A DNA stretch of 64,000 bases from Chloroflexaceae bacterium (GTDB lineage: Bacteria > Chloroflexota > Chloroflexia > Chloroflexales > Chloroflexaceae), in contig JANWYD010000002.1 in assembly GCA_025057155.1 (NCBI GenBank), positions 186,001 through 250,000 of the forward strand, read 5' to 3'. The position numbers and the translations under genes were made by a program. Numbering within the stretch: position 1 is the first letter of the stretch; every line of letters begins with the position of its first letter. The notes beneath the pieces were generated by a model, which saw only the letters and a list, made by a program, of their open reading frames with translations, was not told the DNA's origin and searched no databases. Below are positions 40,742-50,130 of the stretch, in pieces.

Positions 40742-41872
40742 ATGATCTGGCGAGTCTTGTTCACGTTCTGCCTGCTCCTCAGCCTGCTTCGCGCCGCGGC
40801 GCACGGACGTCTCGCGACCGCTCTGGCGCGAGAGACGCCGTCGGCGGCGCAGGTGGACCAGGAAAGCGTCAGCGGGCAATTGCATCCGTCTGGTCAGCCT
40901 GAACCGGCTATCGAGCCCTTCGTGCGCCCTGATCTGGCCCGGCGCCTGGAACGGCTTCGCCCCGTGATCCTGGCGGCGGCGAAGCGTCACAATCACCCCG
41001 AACTCTCAGGTATGGACGACGAGAGCTTTGCGGTGGTGATCGCGTTGATTATTTACAACGAGAACTTCGGCTGGCTGGAGGACGATGTGCCGCCACTGCG
41101 GCTCGTTACCCCGCTGTACCAGCGGTTGCAACAGGTGGTCAACCAGCGCCTGCCCGGCAGCAACTTCAGCGTCTGGCCAGTCAACCTGCGACCCTCGGTG
41201 GCCCTGGAAATCCTCCAGCAGCAATTGCCCCTGGCCGATGGGCGGATGATCCATATGCCGGTGCGTGTCGAGGGCAGCGAAATCAACCTGGCGGCGTATG
41301 CGCATCCGGCTGAGCTGCTGGCGGCGATCAATGCCGAAATCAGCCGCGATGAGTTGGCGGTCGCCTATCTGGCGGCCAACCTGGAACGGGGACTCTATCG
41401 CGCGGTCCTGGAGGGTGCGCCGGTCACCTGGCAAACCCTGGCGGCCTGGCACAACCAGGGGATCGTGGACCCGCAGGCCATTCGAGCCAATCCTACCGCC
41501 CGCGACTACGTGCGCCGGGCCGCGGCCTTTTTGCCCCTCGCCCGGGCCTTGATTGCCGGCTCTGGAGAGGAGGCGGCGCCGATACACCCTTACCAGGCGT
41601 GCCAGAACCTCATGCTCGATCCCGTCACGTTCTGTCAGGCGGCAAGACGAGACCGGGCGCCGGGCGATTGGATGCGAGCATCCCGGCGCCGGTTCAGAGA
41701 GAGACCGCGAGAAAAGGCCAGATGGGCTGGCGACTGGGCAGGGTGCGCGCCTGACGCCAGGCGGCGCGCACCCGGGCGGGTCATCGTGGAATCCCGGCGT
41801 ACTAGTCGCGCGTCACGCCTTGCAGGGCGCGCAGGCGCTCCAACACTTGCTGCTCGAACTCGCGAGGATTAA
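40742..41872 (+). CDS. Exported protein of unknown family
   Basis: 376 residues with a signal peptide (MIWRVLFTFCLLLSLLRAAAHG). Residues about 60-300 look like a real folded, helix-rich domain (LRPVILAAAKRHNHPELSGM, VVIALIIYNENFGWLEDD), a pattern like transglycosylase-type lysozyme folds but without a motif I would call catalytic. From about residue 305 the sequence turns into Arg-rich low complexity and runs over the convergent gene 41802-42050 by 71 bp. The natural stop may have been lost by a frameshift near 41640. Function unknown. Confidence 0.55.
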   Translation: MIWRVLFTFCLLLSLLRAAAHGRLATALARETPSAAQVDQESVSGQLHPSGQPEPAIEPFVRPDLARRLERLRPVILAAAKRHNHPELSGMDDESFAVVIALIIYNENFGWLEDDVPPLRLVTPLYQRLQQVVNQRLPGSNFSVWPVNLRPSVALEILQQQLPLADGRMIHMPVRVEGSEINLAAYAHPAELLAAINAEISRDELAVAYLAANLERGLYRAVLEGAPVTWQTLAAWHNQGIVDPQAIRANPTARDYVRRAAAFLPLARALIAGSGEEAAPIHPYQACQNLMLDPVTFCQAARRDRAPGDWMRASRRRFRERPREKARWAGDWAGCAPDARRRAPGRVIVESRRTSRASRLAGRAGAPTLAARTRED

Positions 41873-42050
41873 CCCTGGGGAAGTACTCGGTATCGATCAT
41901 CGCCGCCGGTACATCGTCGCAGGCGGCCATGCAGTCAAGCTCGACCAGTTGGATGTCCTGAGGATGCGCAGCGGCGAGGCGCTTGACCATCGCCAGGAAG
42001 TTGGGGCGACTGATCGCGCAGTGGCGGCAAAAAATCAGGTCGAGGGGCAT
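41802..42050 (-). CDS. Small Cys4 thioredoxin-like [2Fe-2S] type protein
   Basis: 82 residues; AAAGG lies 8 nt before ATG 42050. Four cysteines in two pairs, IFCRHCAISRP (C8, C11) and LDCMAACDDVPA (C40, C44), in a short alpha/beta frame suggest a thioredoxin-like ferredoxin or metal-binding protein. Longer relatives are found in hydrogenase and NADH-dehydrogenase systems. No redox enzyme gene is adjacent. Convergent overlap with 40742-41872. Confidence 0.65.
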   Translation of the reverse strand: MPLDLIFCRHCAISRPNFLAMVKRLAAAHPQDIQLVELDCMAACDDVPAAMIDTEYFPRVNPREFEQQVLERLRALQGVTRD

Positions 42051-42349
42051 GAACGCAAACCTTTCAAGACGCTGAAGGCGCTGCCGGTATCCATGGAGCG
42101 TAGCATATCGTATAGGTTCGACGACACGACACTGGTGGCGGGATGACAGCCCCTCCGTAGTGTAAACGGTCTGGCAGCGGTTTGTAAAGTATGTACTAGC
42201 GAAATCTCAGGCGATGATGCGGAAATGTCACGCACTGACGCCTGGCCCTGGAGCAGGAAACCCAGGAGTGCCCACTGTGCAACATGGAGGGTTGCGCTGC
42301 AGGCTTTCCATCTGAAGAGGGCCATAGGGCAAACCGGCGTTTCTCCCTG

Positions 42350-42455
42350 TAGCGGTTCTCGAAACGAATGACTCCCAACGATGGCTGCACAGGCGCCGTG
42401 AGCCACACGGCTCAGGGTCCTCAGGAGATCAAGCACTCCGGTCGGCGCTCTAACG
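42350..42455. repeat. Dispersed TTCTCGA..CACGGCTCAGGGTCCTC repeat, copy C
   Basis: GGTTCTCGAAACGAATGACTCC, CACGGCTCAGGGTCCTCAGG, then GTCGGCGCTCTAACG. It resembles copies at 6361-6455 and 13240-13320. The 439-bp gap 42051-42489 has no gene; it holds this repeat and the TATAAT before the next gene. Confidence 0.65.
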
Positions 42456-42476
42456 CGCCTCGCCAATATGGTGAAG

Positions 42477-42482
42477 TATAAT
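42477..42482 (+). promoter_or_regulatory. -10 box directly before a start codon
   Basis: TATAAT ends 7 bases before ATG 42490, so the mRNA would start at or next to that ATG (leaderless) or just before the ATG at 42505. No good -35 is seen at 17 bp. Confidence 0.5.
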
Positions 42483-42489
42483 ACAAGAA

Positions 42490-44466
42490 ATGAGATTTGT
42501 GGCGATGAATCCATCGGGTGTGCAAGCAACAGCCTGGGCGAACATTACTACGCGGCATCTTGCCACGCTCGACATCGCCTACCTCCAGGCAGGTGAGCGC
42601 GGACCGGCTGTGGTGATGCTCCACGGCTGGGGGGCCTTCAAAGAGTTGTGGTGGAACACCCTCCGCGGCCTGGGCCGTGACTATCGCTGTTACGCCCTCG
42701 ATCTCCCCGGCCATGGAGACTCGCCGCTCCACCGCCGCGACAGCATTCGCGAACTGGCCGACGCCGTCGGCGCGTTCTGCGACAGCCTCGATCTCCGCGA
42801 GATTGTGCTGATCGGCCACTCCATGGGCGGCGCCGTAGCCATTGCTCTGGTCCTGCGCCGCCCGGACCTCGTGCGCCGCCTGGTGCTGGTGGACGCGGCG
42901 GTAGATGCCTTCCGGATGCCCCGCTTCGCCCGAACCTACCTGTTCCCTACCTTCGGCTGGGCGATCTTTCGCCTGGTACTGTTCGTCGCGCGCCTCTTCA
43001 GCCCCCTGGGCGCGCAGGTGCCCCATGCTCACCGCGGCGGCTGGGTGCGGCCCTGGCTGCGACGCGGCGCCTACATGGCCCGCGCCGATCCCGACGCGCT
43101 GTACCGGACCTACCGCGCCCTCTTCCGCGCCCGCGCCGGTCGCCGGCTCGCGCGTATTCACGTGCCCACGCTAGTGATCAGCGGGCAGTTCGACGCGCTG
43201 GTGCCCCGCGAGCACTCCCGTCGTCTGGCCCGGAGCATTCCGCAGGCGCGCTTCGTGGAGATTCCCGGGGCGCTGCACAATCCGATGGATGAGCGCCCCC
43301 AGGCCTTTGAGCAAGCCGTGCGCGCCTTTCTTGCCGATGGATGGGAGACCGTGGCGGATGCGCACCTTTTCGAGCACACGCCTACGTTTTCAACAAGACA
43401 GGTAACGCTGATGCGTCTGCAACGGTTCCTCAGTCGCGCCGCCATGGACACGGAAACTTTGCTCGAACGGCTACGGCGCCGCAGGCGGCGGGCCGGTCCA
43501 GCGCTGATCGTTCCCTATCGGGGGATGGGCACGCCGGCGATGCTGCACCTCAGCGGGCGCGTGCTCGAAGATCGGGGCATCAAGCCTGCTGACGATGCGG
43601 ATTCTCGCTGGACCAACCTGCGCGCCAACTGGCGCCGCTTCGGCTCGCGCGAATTGCCCTACGTGCGTGTGCGCGCCAGGTTTCAGGAGGCGGTGGCTGA
43701 AACCATGACCGACGTGGAGGGCTATTTTCACCTCAGCCTGCAACCGAGCGCCCCCCTTCATGATGCGCCCGTGCAAATCGTAGACCTGGAGTTGCCAGAC
43801 CTGGGAGTGCGCGCTGCTGGCGAGGTCTTCGTTCCGCCAGCAGGCGCCCGGTGCGCCATCGTGAGCGACATTGACGATACGGTGCTGCAGACCTACGCCA
43901 CGGACGCGCTCAAGATGCTTGCGTTGACCTTTCTGCACAACGCGCGCACGCGCCTGCCCTTCGAAGGCGTGGCGGCGCTTTACCGGGCGCTCGTCGCCGG
44001 ACCGGACGGTTCGAGCCAGAATCCCATTTTCTATGTATCGAGCAGCCCGTGGAACCTGTACGACTTTCTGGTTGATTTTCTGGCCTATCACGGCCTGCCT
44101 CCGGGGCCGTTGTTTCTCACTGACTATGGTCTTGACCGCGACCGTCTGGTCCGTAAGGGTCATCGGCGGCACAAACTGGCGGCTATCGCACGTATCGCCA
44201 CGACCTATCCGCATCTGCGGCTGGTGCTGATTGGCGACAGCGGCCAGCACGACCCGGAGATCTACCTGGAAGTTGCGCGCACCTATCCCGGGCGCGTGGT
44301 GGCTATCTACATTCGCCATGTGAGCCACGAACGCCGCGCTGAGGAAGTGCGCGCCCTGAGCGCCGAAGCCCGGCGCCTCAATGTGCCAATGGTGCTGGCC
44401 CCCACGACAGATGCCCTGGCTGCCGATGCCGCCAGCCGCGGGTTGATTGCCGGCCCGGCGGGGTAG
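42490..44466 (+). CDS. Alpha/beta hydrolase fused to App1-like phosphatidate phosphatase domain
   Basis: A 658-residue two-enzyme fusion. Residues about 20-285: alpha/beta hydrolase with VVMLHGWGAFKE, LDLPGHGDS, the nucleophile elbow LIGHSMGGAVA and the late His in GALHNPMDE. Residues about 315-640: App1/DUF2183-like HAD phosphatase with the catalytic D-x-D-x-T in VSDIDDTVLQTY, FYVSSSPWNLYDFL and LRLVLIGDSGQHDPEIY. App1 acts on phosphatidate or diacylglycerol pyrophosphate, so a lipid-linked role for the hydrolase half is a fair inference. No membrane helix is obvious. The start is ATG 42490 or 42505; both lack a ribosome site (see the -10 box). Confidence 0.82.
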   Translation: MRFVAMNPSGVQATAWANITTRHLATLDIAYLQAGERGPAVVMLHGWGAFKELWWNTLRGLGRDYRCYALDLPGHGDSPLHRRDSIRELADAVGAFCDSLDLREIVLIGHSMGGAVAIALVLRRPDLVRRLVLVDAAVDAFRMPRFARTYLFPTFGWAIFRLVLFVARLFSPLGAQVPHAHRGGWVRPWLRRGAYMARADPDALYRTYRALFRARAGRRLARIHVPTLVISGQFDALVPREHSRRLARSIPQARFVEIPGALHNPMDERPQAFEQAVRAFLADGWETVADAHLFEHTPTFSTRQVTLMRLQRFLSRAAMDTETLLERLRRRRRRAGPALIVPYRGMGTPAMLHLSGRVLEDRGIKPADDADSRWTNLRANWRRFGSRELPYVRVRARFQEAVAETMTDVEGYFHLSLQPSAPLHDAPVQIVDLELPDLGVRAAGEVFVPPAGARCAIVSDIDDTVLQTYATDALKMLALTFLHNARTRLPFEGVAALYRALVAGPDGSSQNPIFYVSSSPWNLYDFLVDFLAYHGLPPGPLFLTDYGLDRDRLVRKGHRRHKLAAIARIATTYPHLRLVLIGDSGQHDPEIYLEVARTYPGRVVAIYIRHVSHERRAEEVRALSAEARRLNVPMVLAPTTDALAADAASRGLIAGPAG

Positions 44467-44502
44467 AGCCGGCCCGCCGGGCCTCGCAAGAGGCAAGGAG
44501 GT

Positions 44503-45576
44503 ATGGATAACAACCCTGATCTTTCCAGGCAGGTTGAAAACCTGCACGTGCGTGAACTGACCCCGCTCCAGCCGCCGCTGGAGTTGAAACACGAGTTGCC
44601 TCTCACTCCGACCGCCGCCCGCACGGTGACTACCGCCCGCGAGGTGATCCGGCGCGTGCTGCGTGGCGAGGATCGGCGACTCCTCGTGGTCATTGGCCCG
44701 TGTTCCATCCATGATCCCGAAGCCGCCCTGGAGTACGCCCGCCGCCTGCGCCGCATCCAGGATGATCTCAGCACGCAACTGGTGCTCATTATGCGCGCCT
44801 ACCTGGAGAAGCCCCGCACCACCGTCGGCTGGCGCGGTCTAATCAATGACCCGCATCTGGACGGTTCGTTTGATATGCAATCCGGACTGCACATCGCTCG
44901 CCGCTTGCTGATGGAGATCAATGAACTCGGCATCCCGGTGGCTACCGAGATGCTCGACCCGATCAGCCCGCAGTACCTGGACGACCAGATCAGCCTGGCC
45001 ACCATCGGCGCGCGCACCAGCGAGGCCCAGACCCACCGGGCGCTGGCCAGCGGCGTCTCGATGCCGGTAGGCTTCAAGAACGGCACCGACGGCGGCATCG
45101 AGGCGGCGGTCAACGCCTGCGTCTCCGCCGCTGCATCCCATAGCTTCCTGGGCATTGATGATCGCGGGCGCAGCGCGGTGGTGAAGACCACCGGCAACCC
45201 TGATAGCTTTGTCATTCTGCGCGGGGGGCGCCACGGCCCCAATTACTACCCCGAATATGTTGTGCGGGCCGCGCGCCTGATGCGTGAAGCGTCGCTCCGT
45301 CCCGCCGTGATGATTGATTGTAGCCACGGCAACGCTGGTGGAGACTACCGGCGCCAGGAGACGGTCTGGTACAACGTCGTCGAGCAGGTAATTCACGGGC
45401 CAACCCCGATCATCGGGATGATGGTCGAGAGCAATCTGGAGGAGGGCAAACAGCCATTTGTGGCCGATCGGTCGAAATTGCGCTACGGCGTCTCCGTGAC
45501 CGATGGCTGCGTGGGCTGGGCCGCCACGGAGTTGATGCTCCACGAGGCGCGCCTGGCGCTGGAACGGGCGCGGTAG
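44503..45576 (+). CDS. DAHP synthase, class I (3-deoxy-7-phosphoheptulonate synthase)
   Basis: A 357-residue AroF/AroG/AroH-type enzyme with GGAGG next to the ATG. VIGPCSIHDPEAALEYARRL, MRAYLEKPRTTVGWRGLIND, KNGTDGGIEAAVNA, IDCSHGNAGGDYRRQ and a final Asp-containing GVSVTDGCVGW are all conserved class-I motifs, including the Cys and His metal ligands. It condenses phosphoenolpyruvate and erythrose 4-phosphate, the first step of the shikimate pathway. It is an aromatic-feedback type by length, but which amino acid inhibits cannot be told, so no isozyme symbol is given. It follows the fusion gene by 36 bp and may be cotranscribed. Confidence 0.95.
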   Translation: MDNNPDLSRQVENLHVRELTPLQPPLELKHELPLTPTAARTVTTAREVIRRVLRGEDRRLLVVIGPCSIHDPEAALEYARRLRRIQDDLSTQLVLIMRAYLEKPRTTVGWRGLINDPHLDGSFDMQSGLHIARRLLMEINELGIPVATEMLDPISPQYLDDQISLATIGARTSEAQTHRALASGVSMPVGFKNGTDGGIEAAVNACVSAAASHSFLGIDDRGRSAVVKTTGNPDSFVILRGGRHGPNYYPEYVVRAARLMREASLRPAVMIDCSHGNAGGDYRRQETVWYNVVEQVIHGPTPIIGMMVESNLEEGKQPFVADRSKLRYGVSVTDGCVGWAATELMLHEARLALERAR

Positions 45577-45822
45577 CGGCCATCAGGCGGCGGAGGCGGT
45601 CGCCCCTGCCTGATCCGGCCCTGGACCACGGGTCGCGGCAAGACAGAAGGCTGCCCGGCATAACTATGTTTTGACATAACGCGCAATCATGTAACTGTCA
45701 GGGGTATACTGGAGAGGAATGCAGCACGCAACCGGCAAGTCTGGTTGCACATTTTTTGTTGGAAGAGATTCTCCCAGTACAATCGCAACTTGCAGCGATA
45801 AACCATTTGCTTAGAATATGCT

Positions 45823-46107
45823 ATGACCGACGAGCCACGATCGAACAAGCCGCCGGAGAGCAACGCCCTGGCCTACTGGGCGATTATCGGCACCTCGGCG
45901 TTGCTCTGCTTCGCCTGGCTGCTTACCGGCAGTCTGATGTTGACCCTGGCGATCATCGCGCTGGGCCTGTTGCACCTGGCGCGCCACTTCCCCGAAGCCG
46001 AGCAGTTTGTGCAGTCCGATCCCGTCCTGATATGGTTGCGTCGCATGTCGCCGCTCATCGTGATCGGGATCGCCACCCTGGTGCTGGCAACGCGCTATCT
46101 GCGCTAG
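45823..46107 (+). CDS. Small membrane protein, two helices
   Basis: 94 residues. A charged N-terminus (MTDEPRSNKPPES), then a long hydrophobic stretch (about 17-51) that probably forms two short or one long hairpin-like helix. A polar piece (HFPEAEQFVQSDPV) and a last helix (about 74-90) follow. I do not recognise the family. The ribosome site is weak. Between aroF-type DAHP synthase and the polysaccharide cluster; the 246-bp gap before it holds no other gene. Confidence 0.55.
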   Translation: MTDEPRSNKPPESNALAYWAIIGTSALLCFAWLLTGSLMLTLAIIALGLLHLARHFPEAEQFVQSDPVLIWLRRMSPLIVIGIATLVLATRYLR

Positions 46108-46311
46108 CCGGCTTCGCTGCGCTGTCGGGAGCAGAAACGAGCGTTCCTGAGAAACGCAGCCCTTGCCGAATCTCCCAGCGGACATCATCCCTTCTTCACC
46201 TCGCCCTCAGCCGGGCGTCGTCCGGCGACGCGCTGATCCGTGCTAGAATTGGGCGTTTACGCGAACGGCCCATGGCTGTTCGCGCCTTGAGCACCGATGG
46301 CGGCTGATGCC

Positions 46312-48201
46312 ATGGTTTCACGACGACTGCTTCTCGGCGCGACGATGGTCAGTCTGCTGGTTGGCGTCCTGGGCGCGCTGATCTACGTGCAACAACGGGT
46401 CGCCCGGTGCGCCTTCGTGCCTATTGTTGCCGCCGAGTTGCTGCCTAATGCCGGCCTGGTCCCCGCTGAGGCCACAGGTATGCCCGCTGGCTGGCAGCGC
46501 CGCTCCGGGGGGGTGGAACTGCGCGGCCCCGCGGTTGACGGGCAGGGCTTTGACCTCGACGGCGACGGGCGGGCCCTGCAGTTGCTCGGCATCGCCAATT
46601 ACGTGCAGACTCCGCCCATTCCGGTGCAGCCCGGCGAACGCTACTGTTTCAGCGGCTTCTCTCTCACCGACTCCGAGCAGCGATCCCCTACCCGCGCGCG
46701 CCTGGTCTTCGACTGGCGCGATGCTTCCGGGGCAACCGTCGGCGAGGCGGCGACTCTCTGGCAGCCCGTGACCCTCTGGACGCCGGAGGCGCCACCCCGC
46801 GACTGGTCGCGGCTGCAGGGCAGTTTCGTCGCCCCGCCCGAGGCGCGTTCCCTCGTGGTGCGCATCGAGCCGGCTTCGGATGACCGGATCTACCTCGATG
46901 CAATGCGCGCCCGCCGTGGGGGCGCCGCCCTCGCCGGTCTGGCCGCGCCCGCGCCCGCGATCGCTGCCGAGCCGCCCCGCGTGGCGGCCTGGCCCCTGGG
47001 CCGTCAGGCCGCTGTGGCCTTCACCTTTGACTGGGAAACCGCCATGGGCGGTCTGATCCACTCGCGCTCGGTCGGCGACCCCAACTACGATAAGGACCCC
47101 GAGGCGCGCGGGCTAAGGATGCGCGAGGGGGTCACCACCACGCTGCAACTCTTCCGGCCCTACGGCGTGCGCGCCACCTACTACGCTACTGGCTATAACT
47201 TCCTCACCGGCAATCTCGAGCGCCGCCGTTTCATGGGTGACCCGGTGTTCGCCTGGGCCAGTCCGGCCAATGGCTGGGTCACCGATCGCTGGACGTATAC
47301 GCCCTGGTTCGCTGATGATCCCTTCGGCACCTATCGCAGCCATCCGGCCTGGTACTTCGGCGACCTGATCCAGTCCCTGCGCGATGCCGGCCATGAGATC
47401 CAGAGCCATACCTTCAGCCACCTCTATGGCGGTCTGGCCGACGCGGCCACCTGGGCGGCCGACCTGCAAGCCTGGAACCAGGCGGCCGCCGAACGTGGCG
47501 TCGCCCCGGCCACCTCCCTTGCCTTCCCCTGGAGCGGCAGCGCTGGCATGAGCGACGCTAACTGGGACGTGCTCGAACGGGGCGGAATCCGCAGCGTTAC
47601 CCGGCTGAGTAACCAGATGCAGTACAATCTGTTTCCGACCGATGCCGACGGCGTGACGCTCGAGCCGCGCTGCCGCTGGCTGCCGGGCCGTGAGGAACGC
47701 ATCCTGGCCTGTCCCGACTTCTACCTGACCCCTGAGCGCGTTGGCCTGGCCCTGCGACAGATCGAACGCGCCGTCGCCGCCGGGGGCGCGATTGACCTCT
47801 GGGCGCACACCGAGGAGGTCACCTCGCCCGAGCAGATCCGGGCATGGGAAGAGGTGGTAGGGCGCGTTGCGCGCGACCGGCGCCTCTGGGTGGCGCCCCT
47901 TGGCGAAATCGCCGCCTGGCAGGCCGCCCTCGCCGCCGTGAGGGTCGAACCGGTCGCCGCGCAGCCGGACGAGGAAGGCGTCATTACCGTGCGTCTCATC
48001 AATCCTGGCGCCGCCGATCTCGCCAATCTCGCCCTGCAACTGCCCGCGAACACACGGCGCGTGACGGTCAATGGCGATGAGTTGGTCCGCTACGAACAGG
48101 GGCTTCCCGCCGGACGGGGATGGTGGCTCGCTGCTGGCCTTGCCGCCTTCGATCTGCCCGCCGGACAGACGGCGGAGGTACGGATATGGGTGACGCCGTG
48201 A
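46312..48201 (+). CDS. Polysaccharide deacetylase (NodB-like), membrane-anchored
   Basis: About 629 residues. ATG 46312 (MVSRRLLLGATMVSLL) is preferred over 46297, which adds five residues. An N-terminal anchor helix (about 4-25) is followed by a beta-sandwich, carbohydrate-binding-like module (about 40-205). The NodB deacetylase domain (about 225-520) shows AVAFTFDWETAMGG (first Asp), HEIQSHTFSHLYGG (H-x-x-x-H metal ligands) and TSLAFPWSGSAG. A small C-terminal beta domain follows. The metal-site Asp-His-His triad appears intact. It should remove N-acetyl groups from a surface polysaccharide outside the cell. First gene of the polysaccharide cluster. Confidence 0.85.
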   Translation: MVSRRLLLGATMVSLLVGVLGALIYVQQRVARCAFVPIVAAELLPNAGLVPAEATGMPAGWQRRSGGVELRGPAVDGQGFDLDGDGRALQLLGIANYVQTPPIPVQPGERYCFSGFSLTDSEQRSPTRARLVFDWRDASGATVGEAATLWQPVTLWTPEAPPRDWSRLQGSFVAPPEARSLVVRIEPASDDRIYLDAMRARRGGAALAGLAAPAPAIAAEPPRVAAWPLGRQAAVAFTFDWETAMGGLIHSRSVGDPNYDKDPEARGLRMREGVTTTLQLFRPYGVRATYYATGYNFLTGNLERRRFMGDPVFAWASPANGWVTDRWTYTPWFADDPFGTYRSHPAWYFGDLIQSLRDAGHEIQSHTFSHLYGGLADAATWAADLQAWNQAAAERGVAPATSLAFPWSGSAGMSDANWDVLERGGIRSVTRLSNQMQYNLFPTDADGVTLEPRCRWLPGREERILACPDFYLTPERVGLALRQIERAVAAGGAIDLWAHTEEVTSPEQIRAWEEVVGRVARDRRLWVAPLGEIAAWQAALAAVRVEPVAAQPDEEGVITVRLINPGAADLANLALQLPANTRRVTVNGDELVRYEQGLPAGRGWWLAAGLAAFDLPAGQTAEVRIWVTP

Positions 48202-48228
48202 GTTCGTGTCATCAGCGTGAGGCTCGCC

Positions 48229-50130
48229 ATGGCCAGGACGTTTGAGCAAGGCGCGGGTCCCCTGGCGCGTCTGCGCGCGAGTTTCGGGTTGCTTGGCGCG
48301 CCGCTGCTGGGCATGAAGCTGTACCACTGGCTATGGCTCCTGCTGGCAATCACCGGCACCCTCGCCGTCGCCGCGCCACGGGCGCTCTCCCAGCCGGTGA
48401 TCTACGTCGCCCAGGCCGAGACGCGCTTTGACCTGCAGCGCTATGGCCCGATCTACGAGCCGGTGGCCCCGGGAGTCACGGGGTTGGACATCGCCATCAA
48501 CGACGCCACCGAGTCCATGCGCCAGGACCGGCTGGCGCGGGCCGATGTGCGCTTCGGGCGCCCGGACTTCCGCGTTATCTTCACGCCGCGCGAACCAGGC
48601 GTGGTGGAGGTGCGTGGCCTCGGCCCCACTGCTGCCGAGGCCCAGGACCTGGCCAATGCCGGGGCCGAGGCCCTGGCGCGGCATGTGCGCGCTGCCGGCG
48701 GGCGCGAGATCCTGCGCAACATGCTCGGCTGGGAACTCTGGCTGGCCCTGGAACCCGAAGGCCGCCCCGCGCCCGCGCCCTTCGATGCGCTCCTGCGTGA
48801 CATCCTGCGCCTGAACGCCTTCCCCATGTCGCGCGACCTGGAACCGGTATCTACCCCGCGGCTGATCGCCGACTTGCCCCGCGAAGAACTCAGCGACCTG
48901 GCCCGCGCCCTGGAGGCGCGCTACGACCTGTGGCGCTTCGCCATCAATACGCGCAATGCCACCCTCGACGCCCTGTGCGGCACGAGCGGGGCGAGTGGCA
49001 CCGCGGCGCGCGAGCAGGCCCTCGACATCTGCGCCCAGGCCGATGCCAGGGCGCGTGTCGAACTGATTGAGCGGAACCGCGAAATCGCCCGTCTGCGGGC
49101 TATTCAGGCCGCCCTGGATTACGTCCTTGTCACCTACGGGGCGCGCTTCGACCCCGACCAGCCTTCGGCGGCCCACCGCGTCGCTGCGACCCTGCCTGCG
49201 GCGCCCGAACCACGTTACGTGCCCCACCTCCTGGCCCTGGCGGCCCTCTTTGGCCTGGCCATCGGCGTGGCCGGCGTGGCGATGGACCGTAGCGCCGGCA
49301 TCGCTGCCCGCGTCAGCGAGATCCTGGGCTACCGTGAACTGATCCGCAACCTCGTCCTGCGCGACCTGCGCGCGCGCTACAAGGGCAGCGCCCTCGGCTA
49401 TCTCTGGACGCAACTGGCGCCGCTGGGAATGATGCTGGTGTATGTGCTGGTCTTCAGCCTGCTGCTGCCGGGCAGCATCGCCATGTTTCCGATCTTCCTC
49501 ATCGTTGCTCTGCTGCCGTGGAACTTCACCGCCGAGGCGGTGACGGCCGGCGCCCGCAGCGTGATTGATAACGCCGCCCTGATCAAGAAGGTCTACTTTC
49601 CCCGCGAGGTGCTGCCTCTGACGGCGGTCTTTTCGAGCATGGTCAACTATCTGCTCTCCCTGCCGATGATGCTGCTGCTGATGATCGTGGTGCAACTCCT
49701 GACCATCGGCCGGCTCAACTTCGCCTGGACCTTCGCCTACCTGCCGGTGCTGCTCATCATCCAGGTGATCATGCTCTCCGGCATGGCCCTCTTCCTGGGC
49801 GCCGTGGCGGTCTTCTTTCGCGACGTGGTGCATCTGGTGGGCATTCTGGTAAGCATCTGGTTCTTTCTGACGCCCGTGATCTACCCGCTGGGCGTCTTCG
49901 GCGACGGCCTGGCCGCTCGCCTGGTGCGCTGGCTGAACCCCATGGCTTCGCTGATCGAGTTCTACCGCGAAATCCTCTACGGCAACCCGGTTCCCACAGG
50001 CCAGATCCCCACGCCGGGCCTGCCGGCCCTCGATAGCGTACTGCGCGTGAGCATCACCGCGGGCCTGTTCCTGGTGATCGGCATGTGGGTCTTCCAGCGC
50101 GCTGCGCGCAACTTCGGAGAGGCGCTGTGA
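48229..50130 (+). CDS. Chain-length-regulator-like domain fused to ABC-2 polysaccharide export permease
   Basis: About 633 residues. The start ATG 48229 has GAGG upstream; GTG 48217 is an alternative. Residues about 28-345 have a Wzz-like plan: a membrane helix ([15 protein letters not shown]), a long extracytoplasmic part with a coiled-coil tendency, and a second helix ([18 protein letters not shown]). Residues about 360-633 are a complete ABC-2/Wzm permease ([56 protein letters not shown]) with six helices. Wzm permeases are usually about 260-290 residues without such an extension. The 3' end overlaps the ATPase gene by 4 bp (GTGA), so both form one exporter. Confidence 0.82.
   Translation: MARTFEQGAGPLARLRASFGLLGAPLLGMKLYHWLWLLLAITGTLAVAAPRALSQPVIYVAQAETRFDLQRYGPIYEPVAPGVTGLDIAINDATESMRQDRLARADVRFGRPDFRVIFTPREPGVVEVRGLGPTAAEAQDLANAGAEALARHVRAAGGREILRNMLGWELWLALEPEGRPAPAPFDALLRDILRLNAFPMSRDLEPVSTPRLIADLPREELSDLARALEARYDLWRFAINTRNATLDALCGTSGASGTAAREQALDICAQADARARVELIERNREIARLRAIQAALDYVLVTYGARFDPDQPSAAHRVAATLPAAPEPRYVPHLLALAALFGLAIGVAGVAMDRSAGIAARVSEILGYRELIRNLVLRDLRARYKGSALGYLWTQLAPLGMMLVYVLVFSLLLPGSIAMFPIFLIVALLPWNFTAEAVTAGARSVIDNAALIKKVYFPREVLPLTAVFSSMVNYLLSLPMMLLLMIVVQLLTIGRLNFAWTFAYLPVLLIIQVIMLSGMALFLGAVAVFFRDVVHLVGILVSIWFFLTPVIYPLGVFGDGLAARLVRWLNPMASLIEFYREILYGNPVPTGQIPTPGLPALDSVLRVSITAGLFLVIGMWVFQRAARNFGEAL

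Noticed and set aside
45671-45710. TTGACA (45671) with TATACT (45705) as a promoter of the small membrane protein
   Set aside because: The spacer is 28 bp, too long for a sigma70-type promoter. TATACT alone may still work as an extended -10, but I cannot support it.
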